A DNA stretch of 64,000 nt from Capitulum mitella (Eukaryota; Arthropoda; Thecostraca; Pollicipedomorpha; Pollicipedidae), in NCBI GenBank assembly GCA_030062745.1, contig CP099853.1, positions 4,501,634 through 4,565,633 of the forward strand. The letters are read 5' to 3'. Below are positions 24,711 through 35,461 of the stretch, in pieces. The translations under genes were made by a program, and so were the position numbers. A model generated the notes under the pieces. The model saw nothing but the letters and a program-made list of their open reading frames with translations, was not told the origin of the DNA and did no database searches. Position 1 is the first letter of the stretch, and the number at the start of each line of letters is the position of its first letter.

Positions 24711-26635
24711 TTCTTAGTACATCCATCACTTATGCTCGAATGACGTCGCATAATTGTGTTCAATAAGTAATCTTAGTTAGAACGCCGGTTCCTTCACCAA
24801 GTTCCCATTTGTCAGCGAGAGGCTTTGTTTCTTTTATGTTTGCGTGATTACAAATGCCTGAAACTTCAAAACTTTTTGGCCTATTTTCGACTTTTCTGAG
24901 TCAATCGACGACTTATTCAACTTCCATAAATCTCACAAAGCGGCAGCAACCAGCTCCCATGCGTTCTCGAGATGTTCAGGAAAAACAGGTGTGGGGCACA
25001 AAAAGACCCCACTTCCAGTGGGCGTATTATAGGTAAAGAAAAACTGAACTAGTATCTAGAGGAAAGACTGTATCTCCTGAGGCTGGTATCTCCAGGAAAG
25101 AGGACTGCGTTATTCGTGACTGGTTTGCTTCAGAAGAATCTGCCTTCTTCAAATCATGCACTTTTCCTTGAAAATGGTGGTTTTCCGCACCTGCCTGCTT
25201 TCCATTGAGCATAAACTCGTTTTAACCACACCAGCTCAATAAACTTAGAGCGCACTGAAATGGGTAATGACATGAAATTTCACCTCCCTTGGCCTATAGG
25301 TTTTTGATGCATGTTTTAAGCCATATTGTTCCCAAATCAGCCATTTTATTAGACCTTTTATTAGACATTTTATTAGACGTGGAACCAGATATGCTAGTAT
25401 GCGTCGTATGATTGCCGGACATAATACCGTTTGGTATGAAATGCAAAAAGTTGAAAAGGAACCAACGAATACAGGATGGGCGTAAACTGCGGACGGGAAA
25501 ATTTCGAATACCAGATATCGATCAGAAAATTAATGTCGAAAACCGAAAGAACAAAAAAAAGACAAAGGATTCGTCGAACAAAGCATAGAATAAAAACAAG
25601 GAAAGTGTTCAACATGAACACATTCATGGTGAACAAGACGCAAACATAGAGAATGTTTAACAGATATAACGAAGAAGCAAAAGTGTAGACCGGCTTTATA
25701 TGAAATGATACATGATTGAATGACATAGCATCAGGGCAGGAATCAAGAACGGACTGGCTAAATATTTAACTGAAAAATGCTGCAAGACGCCATATAGAGC
25801 AACACGGTGGGTGCAGGCAAGGACGTCTCCCGAAAACGGGTGACATCCTAGCAGTCACGCCGTGAAACTTTTCCAAGGATTGCACGTCATCTCTCAAATG
25901 CCTGAGGTATTTATCTAGATAGAGTTTTCTAAAATGAGTATTGCAATAGTTTCAAGGGGGTGTTGAACTACTATTATGCTACTGAACTACTGAACCGACC
26001 AGAGAAATATTCTAGTTGCACCCTGGAACTGATGGTGTGGCTGCAAAAATAATGACATTTTTCGTCGAATAATATGCGGTGTTCGTGTGCTGGACGTAAA
26101 AATTCTTTCTCTTTTCCCAGTGGTCTTTTGGGGATAAGCTATGGTTCCTGTTGCCAGGGATCTTTCACGAGGTAACAACGCATGACAGTGAGTTATAAAT
26201 ATTTTCCCTTGCGTCTCGAACACAAAAACCGTAGAAAATACCGCCAGTCGCCGGCGACGTGCCGTGATGATTACCGCATCCGTCAACAACGGTTACAATT
26301 TGGAAAGAAGGAGTGGAAATGTTCGAACAATTGAGACTTGAGCTCCGTTCGAGATCTTGACAGACGGAAATCTTGACCATCATACATTCAGGACCATGTC
26401 CTGTTGCAATCTTCAATCTCTGAGGTATTTAGCTGCTACATAGTGTCTCACTGCATATTTTGCAATGGGAAAGTTGGCCAGTCTATACCCCCCCACGTAT
26501 TATACCTCCCTGATGCGATGGTACCAAGTACAATCTCGATACGACGAAAAAAGTAAAACATGGCGATATTTTGCCCTTTCGGCATTTTCCCGGTTTGATG
26601 TTTTGTTCCGTAATATTTTTCACTGTGACAGTGTG

Positions 26636-26638
<3 letters not shown>

Positions 26639-26684
<46 letters not shown>
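26639..26684. repeat. (TA)n microsatellite, empty site of the hAT insertion
   Basis: A TA run followed by CACATATATCGCTATCCGG. In arm 2 the hAT element (43,516-47,210) sits in the matching TA run, so this is the unoccupied allele. Confidence 0.9.
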
Positions 26685-27237
26685 TCGCTATCCGGTATTT
26701 ATTCATCTTAGGTTATGTTATATATTTTGTCCTTTGATGTTTTACCGTTTGTTCTTCATCGGTCGGCATTCGTTCTGCTGGATATTTTGCTTTCGACTTG
26801 TTATTTTGAATGTTTCCACAGTCGATATTTCTCCATATCACATTTTGTGGGGTAATCGCATCGTCCCTAGTCCTGAGATCACGACGGGTAGAACGCGGGC
26901 TAGAACTTAATGCTGGCAACAGCAACTCAAGGCGGGAGACAAACCAAACCAAACCAAACCAATGATGCGCGGTAAAATGCATGTATTAATCACATGCGAC
27001 ATCAAGGAATTGTGATCGGTTTTCGCACTGTCTTACGAGTATGCTTAACATTGCTGATTTTTCCTGCAGTTGTTCTAATGCTGCATATGCAAGTTCATTT
27101 ATCACGAAACGGAGTACAGATGTCTATAGTACCTTACATGCAAGTAGCAGTGCTTCGTATTATTCTGCATATCACAATGCCATCATTATCAACCAAATCC
27201 ATATCTCTCCTGTAACTGCGTCATTCCCTCGTAACCA

Positions 27238-28004
27238 TCAACCCGCGCACGACCGTCGGTCAGTTACGATCATGCCCGACTGGGGGGGGGGGGCAGTTGG
27301 CTGCCTTTCTAACTCACGAACGGTTGGTCGCACGATAAAAAGCGCACCCTTGGAAAGCTTGTGACGAGTAGAGCTCAAAACTGGTCTCATTTTTTAGTTT
27401 TAGATAATATGTAAGATATTTACGCCCTATATATGTTTCCTCATAGACGACTGCATGAGACCGAGAAACGCCTGAATCTCAAGGGCTGTGACTAATAACG
27501 CATAGGTAAAGGCACCAGCGCACAAGTAAAGGTCCACAAATCCCGATACATATCTAATTTCTCAGATTTGTTCAATATATACGCCGAAACGTTGAGTTAG
27601 AGACACAGCAATTTTCGCGCTCGGCGTACGGCGCAGCCGTATGCATCAAGAAACTGACAAGAACTAATTTCAATGTTCTTTTATTTTCGCGAAAAAAGCC
27701 AATGCATGTAAATTGTATTGATCTTAGTGGTTCCTGTGATGGTTTTTCATGCCTAAATTTTGGAAAAATTCGTTAGTTACCAATCTACAAAATTGGCGGA
27801 GCTTTATTTGCGAGAGCATGTTTTTTCCAAAATACGCAATTTTGTAAAACTTTTTGAGGTTCCTGGTAGTACTGACGTCTGTGCAAGGCAGTTCTGTCAA
27901 TTTCTACCGATTATAAGTAATTCATCGCTGATTTTGACGGAGATACATTTTGGCTCACTGCAGTTATTCGTGACCTGACTTCAGGTCAACAGCTGGAAGT
28001 CATT
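27238..28004. mobile_element. MITE family B, left-end fragment (arm 1 only)
   Basis: Starts at TCAACCCGCGCACGACCGTC, almost identical to the family-B left end at 58,548, and runs collinear with it to about 28,004, where it is cut off next to ACACACCAAATAGG. Arm 2 reads through the site (CTCGTAACCATTAACATATTGC in reverse complement), so this entered after duplication, and about 280 bp of host sequence kept in arm 2 was lost from arm 1. Confidence 0.65.
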
Positions 28005-28345
28005 GATACTTTGTGCTACACACCAAATAGGTCCGAGTTCATACAATGGAGCCAAGAAATTCTGCATGAACCTATTTGTATTGTACAAATGACACCGGAA
28101 GACCAAAAGTCGTACCTGTGAATCGTTCAAGTGTTCCTAGCGTCACAACGAACGCAGCCAGTCAAACACTGCAGCAGTGTAGTGACATGAGTCATTTGTT
28201 TAGCCAGACAAAGATGAATTCTTCAAAGTTCTGTGAAAGTATGATTTTTGAAAATTTTTTGAAAGAAAGTATGAAAGTATTTCATGATTAAAGTATTGCA
28301 TAAAAAAGGTACTGAGGCCGATTTTGTTGAAGAAATTACATGATG

Positions 28346-30770
28346 TTAACCCGGCCTTGACTGGGGGTTAATTCACACACTCCCTAACGTTTTAGAAACA
28401 TTACAAGAATATAAACAAGTCTATACAAATATAAATACACAAATATAAACAAGAATATAAACAAGCGCGGTAAAATCTTAAGTCCATTTCGCTTGGTTCT
28501 TTTCTACATGTTATATCGAGTCAGGTTTTTGGCCTAGGTCAAGTAAAGAGGACCTTTGTCCAAAGAAGTTTAGCGCCTTGCAGTGTTTTTGGAAAACAAG
28601 ACCGCCCAATGAAACTTGGAAGGATTAAAGGTTTTGCAGACGCAATATTTCTGCTGTCTCAAATTTGTTCTGAACTTTTCGGGTAACTGATACTATTATT
28701 GTTACTCTGAAATAAGATCAGAAGAGGTTTCAAGACATAGTGTAGTTTTTCGGAAACTGACAGCATTGTATGGAACATTTTGAGTGGAAGTGTGCGGACA
28801 ACCAATGATCGTCATTGGGAGTGGGAGAAGCATCAGTGACCTCTAACCATAGACGTGAAGTCAGGTCATCAATAACTATTATGAGCCAAAATGCGCCACC
28901 GTCAAAATCGCGAAAAATGACTTAGACCGGATGATAGTTACCAATTACACCAAAAAATTCAATGTTTTTTTTTTTAAACAAATTGCGTATTTCAGAAAGA
29001 AACAGGTTTCCGCGAGTAAAGCTCTGCAACTGTCTAGATTCATATTTCATAAATTGCTTTAACCCTTTTCCCGGAGGGCAAGACGGTATGGTCGATTCCC
29101 GGCAGGGGGGGGGGCGGATTCGGCCCCCCCCCTGAGATCTCGAGAACTACTTGTTCGATTTCATCGCAACAAAGGCAATCAATTTGCCGTGACGTGAACT
29201 ACACTTTTATAAAAAAAACTCAAAATTTTAAAATTTGTGGATAAAGGGGGGCAAAAATGTCAAAATCGGGGATACTTTTGGACTTTTTATAACTCCGTTG
29301 TTTATTGACCGATTTCGATGAAACTGGCATGAATCGAGAGGTTATGGATAAGGCTTTTAACGTGGGTCCGCAAATCTGAAATTGTGAGAAAATTCATGGG
29401 CGTTCACAGGGTTTCAAAAATAGGAGGATTAGTTTTCTAACAACTGAATGAACAAAAGAGGCAAACACCCTTTTTTTGGCTTTTGCTAGTCATGTTATAC
29501 TACAGAAGTACAAATCGCATTACAATGCTAGGATAATGTTAGCATAGGCGGTGCCAGGGACATGAAAAAGGGGGAACTGTCATGGTCACACGTTTCTCAG
29601 ATCAACTTGTGACCTTTGACCTTAAATGACCTCCAGTGACCTTGGGGTCACTCGGAGTGATCTCCTGTGCATTTAATATTATTTTTAAACGTTTTCAATC
29701 ATTTGAATTCACTCTATTTCAAAAATTTCGTTTTATGGCTATTGCGATATAGGGTACGCGCACGGACATTTCAGGTCATAGCTCCGTGACCCGACCTGAT
29801 ATCAAGCCAAAACTTGATACACAAGTAGAAGGCATCCTACTACGTCATATGTGTTCCGGGTTTGGCATTTGAAAAAACGGCCCCGAAATTATAGCGAAAA
29901 AACAAATTTTGAATTTTGACCTTGACCTGACCTTGTAAAATGACCTCAGGAGAACAAAACTACATCTGCGCATTGCCCAACTATTTAGCTATACATCCAT
30001 AGAAAGTTTTAAGTTCTATTTTTAAAACTCTGTTTTTTGCAGACATTTTCATTTTACCCTCAACATGACCAAAAATGGCATGAGGTGCCCCCAAAAACGT
30101 TGCCTGACTCCACCCCTGAGCAAAATAGAATTTTGAAATCTTGTCACAGCACGTAGAAAGAATAGCTAGGAAAAGTCACCAAGCTTCGTGAAGCTGCGTG
30201 AAAAAGCCTGGAATTGGCAAGTAAAAACCCGAGGGGGGGGCGGACTCCGCCCCCCCCCCTGCCGGGAATAGGGTTAAAAGATTAAACACGGAAAACATAG
30301 CATGAACCAACAGCATTAAAATACATCACTTGGCAAGGCTTAGTTTATTAAAGTCAAGAAATGCAAAAATTTCAGCCCGTTTATTTCATTCTGTGTTAGG
30401 CAACGCGCCACTGTGCAGTGGAGAAAAAATCGCTGTGTCTGACTCAACGTTTCCGCGCAAATTTTTAACAAGTCATGAAGATTGGATGTGTATCGGGATC
30501 TGCAAACTTTTGCCTATTCCCTGCTGCCTTCACTTAGACTTTAATAATCACATCCCTTGAGATACAGACCGATTCTCGGGTTCACATAGTAGTCTATGAA
30601 AACATATATAGGGTGTAAACGCATTACATATTATACAGGAGTAAAAATGAGGCCAGTTTCGAGCTCTACCGGTCACGATCCTTTCAACAATCTGCCTATT
30701 TTCTTTGTACCACCGAAACCTCACGAGTTAGAGGGGTGCAGGAGTGGGATGGGTATCAACAGCCTTCCCC
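28346..30770. mobile_element. MITE family B with nested family A (arm 1)
   Basis: TTAACCCGGCC at 28,346 opens a family-B copy in the opposite orientation to the one at 58,548. It is interrupted by the family-A element at 29,059-30,277 and ends near 30,770; the two pieces total about 1.2 kb, the length of the intact family-B element. The arm-2 counterpart is interrupted by the Helitron. Confidence 0.6.
29059..30277 (+). mobile_element. MITE family A, complete copy, TTAA target site
   Basis: TTAA at 29,059-29,062 and 30,274-30,277 flank the element, which begins CCCTTTTCCCGG and ends CCGGGAATAGGG. Arm 2 has the empty site: in reverse complement it reads GAATTGCTTTAAAAGATTAAAC with one TTAA. 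TTAA duplication with CCC...GGG ends is the hallmark of the piggyBac superfamily. Both ends contain a G-run/C-run foldback (at about 29,105-29,130 and 30,232-30,260). A perfect DR1 element TGACCTTTGACCT lies at 29,610-29,622. No transposase is encoded, so it is non-autonomous. Confidence 0.85.
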
Positions 30771-31685
30771 AATCCGGCGTGCAAGGCATTACTGCTAGTC
30801 CTGCGCAGATTAAATGATGTTATTGTGGGAATTCCCTTGCTTCACCTGTCATGTATTTATCGTATGCACGATGTAGCAGTACAGTGTTACTTACACCACG
30901 TTTGTCTTCCCAACTGTGTGTTATCGACATGTTTGAACGGACTTGGCTCTGCTGCGATAAAAATGTTTTTCCAGGTGCATCTATTACCAGACAAGCGCAC
31001 CTAAATTTTCATGAGGCTATGTAGGGTAAATACACAGTAGGGCAAATGCAAAGTCCCTTTTGAACTGACGGAGACAAAATATAGGGTTGATGATGGTTTA
31101 AACGAGTTTATAAGGAGGATGGCAATCGGAAAATAGATCGTTTTCACTGAAAAAATATATGGTTAAAAACAGTCTAATTCCGCGCAGCGCGGCCCAAACA
31201 AATTCCAACGAAATTTGCCCCCTTTGAGTTAGTTTTAGATGTATGCAAATTTTTCGTGATTTCACTTTTGCCCCACCGTAGTAGGTTGACTGTACGGGAA
31301 ACCAAGTTGAAGGTCGTGCCGTCTTCCAGTAAAATTATTTAGACGAGGCCCGGCGTCACACTCCTTGCAAAGTACGACTGTTCGTTTCAGCACGCCTTGC
31401 TAAATTATCTTTGGGACCATAGGCACGTTATCTTTTAAGCATGATAAAGGCCAGACATTTTGTACTTACCAGACCATTCATAGCTTTTGCAAAATCCAGT
31501 CATGACGCGATCTTGAGAAACATGTCACTTAAAGTCACCTCAATCAGAATTATTTAGATTCCATAATACCTTGTAAAAATGTATAAAACTTGACAACTAA
31601 GGTTGATTTAGGTCAAATATTATATAAAATATTACATAAAAAATAAACATTATTAAAGAAAGACCTCAAGGGTAGGGGGAGTCTC
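30771..31685. other. Inner tip of arm 1, no gene
   Basis: Mirrored by 33,062-33,990. It contains AT-rich DNA and a short GC-rich palindromic phrase (CCGCGCAGCGCGG at 31,181). Nothing coding was recognised. Confidence 0.4.
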
Positions 31686-33061
31686 TTAACCCTATTCCCG
31701 GCAGGGAGGCTGAATCGGCCAACCATCAGGTTTTTTTGCCAATTCCAGGGCTTTTGACGCAGATTCACGAAATGTGGTGACCTTTCCTAGCTATTCGTTC
31801 TATGTACTGTAACAAAATTTCGTAATTCAATCTTGCTCAAAGGTGGAGCCAGGCAGCGTTCTTTTGCGGGGGGGGGGGGCGCCCGAGGCCATTTTTGGCC
31901 TTGTTGAGGGTAAAAGAAAAATTTCCCCCCAAAATGGAAGAACTGCATGCAATAAACAGCAATCAATTTGCCATGACTTAATCTACATTTCTATACAAAA
32001 GTTCTCGAAATTTTCAAAGGGGGTTGGTGTAGGGAAAAATGTCGAAATGGGGGATATTTTTGTACTTCTTATAACTTCCTTGTTTTAAGGCGATTTTGAA
32101 GAAGCTGGCATGAATCCATGGATTATGGATGGGAGTTTTACCATTGATTAATACATTTGAAATTTTGAGGGAATTCATAGACGTTCACAGGGTTTCAAAA
32201 ACAGGAGTATTAATTTTTCAAAAACTGAGTCAATAAAAAATTTAAAAACATCTTTTTGGTTTCTAATAGTCATGTTATGGTAAAGAAGTACAAACTGTAT
32301 TACATTGTTTGTATAATATTAGCATAAGCGGTGCCAGGGGCATGAAAAAGGGCCTTGTCATGGTGACATGTACCTCAGATCGGCTTACATCTTTGACCTT
32401 TAAAGACCTCTAATGACCTTCGAGTCGCTTAAAATGATCTCTTGTGCATTTGGTATTATCCGAGAACGTTTCTTATCACCTGAATTAACTATTTCTAAAA
32501 CTCCGTTTTACGGCTGTTCTGATACAGGGTACGCGCAATAACCTTCTAGGTCATAGCCTTGTGATCCGCCCTGATAGCAAGCTTAAACTTGATGCACAAA
32601 TGGAAGGCTCCCTGGTTCGTCATATGTATTCCGGATTTTGCATTTTAAAAAATTAGCGCCAAAATTTTTGGTATAAAACCGCAATTTGACTTTTAACCTT
32701 GACCTGACCTTGTAAATTGACCTCAGATAAACAAAATTGCACTTCTATCTTGCGCAACTATCTACCTATATATCCAACTAAAGTTTGAAGTTCTCTATTA
32801 AAAACGGTTTTTTGGGAGGCATTTTTCTTTTACCCTCAACAGCGACAAAAATGGCCTGAGTTGCCCCACACGCACCCGAAAAGAGCCTTTCCTAGCTCCG
32901 CCCTTGAGCAAAACTGAATTACGAAATTTCGTCACAGTACGTAGAACGAATAGCTAGGAAAAGTCACCACATTTTATGAATCTGCGTCAAAAACCCTGGA
33001 GTTGGGAAACAAAAAACCTTATGGTTGGCCGATTCAGCCTCCCTGCCGGGAATAGGATTAA
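31686..33061. mobile_element. MITE family A at the centre of the palindrome (rearranged)
   Basis: TTAA at 31,686-31,689 and 33,058-33,061. Other family-A members have different left and right ends with only a short terminal inverted repeat. Here both ends are the RIGHT end: about 230-250 bp (to about 31,934 and from about 32,811) are inverted copies of each other, and the usual left end (GAGGGCTAGACGGTATGG) is missing. The interior (about 31,950-32,810) is ordinary family-A sequence. The element is thus both the palindrome loop and its two arm tips. Confidence 0.8.
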
Positions 33062-35461
33062 AAGACTCCCACAACCCTTGAGGTCTTTCTTTAATAATGT
33101 TTATTTTATTTGTCGCAATATTTTATATAATATTTGACGTAAATCAACCTTAGTTGTCAAGTTTTATACATTTTTACAAGGTATTATGGAATCTGAATAA
33201 TTCTGATTGAGATGACTTTAAGTGACATGTTTCTCAAGATCGCGTCATGACTGGATTTTGCAAAAGCCATGAATGGTCTGGTAAGTGCAAAATGTCTGGC
33301 CTTTATTGTGCTTTAAAAATAACGTGCCCAAGGTCCCAAAGATAATTTAGCAAGGTGTGCTGAAACGAACAGTGGCACTTTGTAAGGCGTGACACGCTGG
33401 GCCTCGTCTAAGTAATTTTACGGGTGAGGCAGTACCTTCAACTTGGTTTTTGATAGAACCAACCTACTACGGTGGGGTAAAAGTGAAACATGAAAAATCT
33501 GCATACATCTAAAGGTGACTCATAGGGGAGATATTTCATTTACATTTGTTTAGCGGGCGCGCTGCGCGGAACTGGGCTTTTTTGAATCATATATTTTTGC
33601 CCTGAAAACGATCGTTGCTCCGATTGCTAACCTCCTTATAAACTCATTTAAACCACACCAACCCTATATTTTATCTCCGTCAGTTCGAAAGGGACTTTGC
33701 ATTTACCCTACATAGCCCCATGAAAATTTAGGTGCGGTTGTCGGGTAATAGTAGAAAGACATTTAGACACCTAGAAAAACATTTTTATCGAAGCAAAGCC
33801 AAGTCCGTTCAAACATGTTGAGAACGCACAGTTGGGAAGACAAACGTAGGCTAAGTAACACTGTGCTGCTAAATCATGCATACGATAAATACATGACAGG
33901 TGAAGCAAGGAAATTCCCACAATAACATCACTTAATCCGCGCAGGACTGGCAGTAGGTGCCTTGCACACCGGACTGGGGAACGCTGTTGATACCCATCCC
34001 ATGGTACGAAGAAAATAGGCAAACTGTTGAAAGGATCGTGACCGGCAGAGCTCGAAACTGGCCTCATTTTTACTCCTGTATAATATGTAATCCGTTTACA
34101 CCCTATATATGTTTTCATAGCCGACTGCGTGAACCCGAGAAACGGTCTGTATCTAACAAATGTGATTATTCAAGTCTAAGTAAAGGCAGCAGGGAGTAGG
34201 CAAAATTTCGCAGACGCCGTAGACATCTAATCTCCATGGCTTGTTAAAAATTTGCGCGGAAACGTTGAGTTAGACACAGCGATTTTCGCTCCACTGCACA
34301 GCGGCGCGTTGCCGAACGCAGAATGAAGTAAACGGGCTGAAATTTTTGCATTTCTTGATTTTGGTAAAATAAGCCTTGCCAAGTGATGTGTTTTAATTCT
34401 GTTGGTTCGTGTTATGTTTTCCGTGTTTAATCTTTTAAAGCAATTCATGAAATATGAATCTAGACAGTTGCAGAGCTTTACTCGCGCAAACCTGTTCCTT
34501 TCTGAAATATGTAATTTAAAAAAAGAATTTGAACTTTGTGGGCATGATTGCTAAGTATGAGAACAGTTCTGCCATTTTCTATGCGGTCTACGTCATTTAT
34601 CGCGATTTTGAGGGCGGTGCATTTTGGCTCATAGTAGTTATTGATGACTTGACTTCACGTCTATGGTTAGAGGTCACTGATGCTTCTCCCACTCCCAATG
34701 ACGATCATTGGTCGCCTGCATCACTTACATTTAAAATGTTCCATACAATGCTGTCAGTTTCCGAAAAACGACACCATGTCTCGAAAACTGTTTTGATCAC
34801 CTATATTCATACGCGGTTCAAATATTTAGGTACATAATGCTCGGCTCTCAGTGGGTCTGCAGACAAGCCAATTGCACCAGTAGAAACTGCGCAATCGGGA
34901 GCATATTGTAGGACATGTCGCGTTTTTCGGAGGTTTCCAGATTCTTTCAAATTCGACAAACAAAAAACTACGGTTTCGCCAGGGCCGTATCGCTGGCCAC
35001 ATCGCCCGCAGGCGGCCGTGCGGCCAAACCGCCAACGAGTCACGGACAAATTTGGTGTCGATCGAAGCGCACTGCAAAACTGGTACCAACAACATAACGG
35101 TGTTATGTGGTTTTGCTCCAAAATGCAGAAAAACGCCTGAAATGCCCGAAAATTACCGAAAAAGTTTCGACCAATCGTGTTGTCACGTGACCGTAGGTGT
35201 CAGCTGACTATCGCCTCGGCGCATGGCGTCCCCTATTTACCGCGGCGGAAAGTGGCTCCGAAAGACAAGTGGTTTTTCGCCGTCAGTGTCGCGTGCAATG
35301 GCATCCGAGGTGCTTTGATGATGTTCACCGTTCAATTGTGCGTGGAATTCGGGTGTTTTTCGTGCGGAAAAGTGCAGTGACCATTTCAAACATCGACTGA
35401 CAGAAGGTGGTGTCGGGCTGTCCGAGGGCGGTTTTGCCCGCAGCTTGCAGTGCAAGTAGCG

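Larger units (their letters stand above)
13727..31934 (+). repeat. Arm 1 of the giant inverted duplication
   Basis: The sequence reappears as reverse complement in arm 2 (32,811-57,026). Paired landmarks: P450 exon 1 (15,873 / 54,925), exon 2 start (21,086 / 52,138), P450 stop (22,475 / 50,749), TA run (24,208 / about 49,610), ORF end GCAATGGGAAAGTTGGCC (26,463 / about 47,455), ACACACCAAATAGGTCCGAG (28,018 / 41,463), GCATGAACCAACAG-like (30,301 / 34,412) and GGGAGTCTC (31,677 / 33,070). Exons are better conserved than the surrounding DNA. Breaks in collinearity are explained by the individual insertions listed separately. Confidence 0.9.

Noticed and set aside
26465-26737. Open frames running into the TA repeats with Ile-Tyr tails (also 24,042-24,287 and 47,152-47,481).
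   Set aside because: The IYIYIY tails are translations of TA microsatellites.
28076-28291. Short ORFs around ACACACCAAATAGG (28,018-28,130 and 41,359-41,562) as a conserved gene.
   Set aside because: They share one phrase (VQMTPEDQKSYL) because the arms are duplicates; stops interrupt both sides and no family was recognised.
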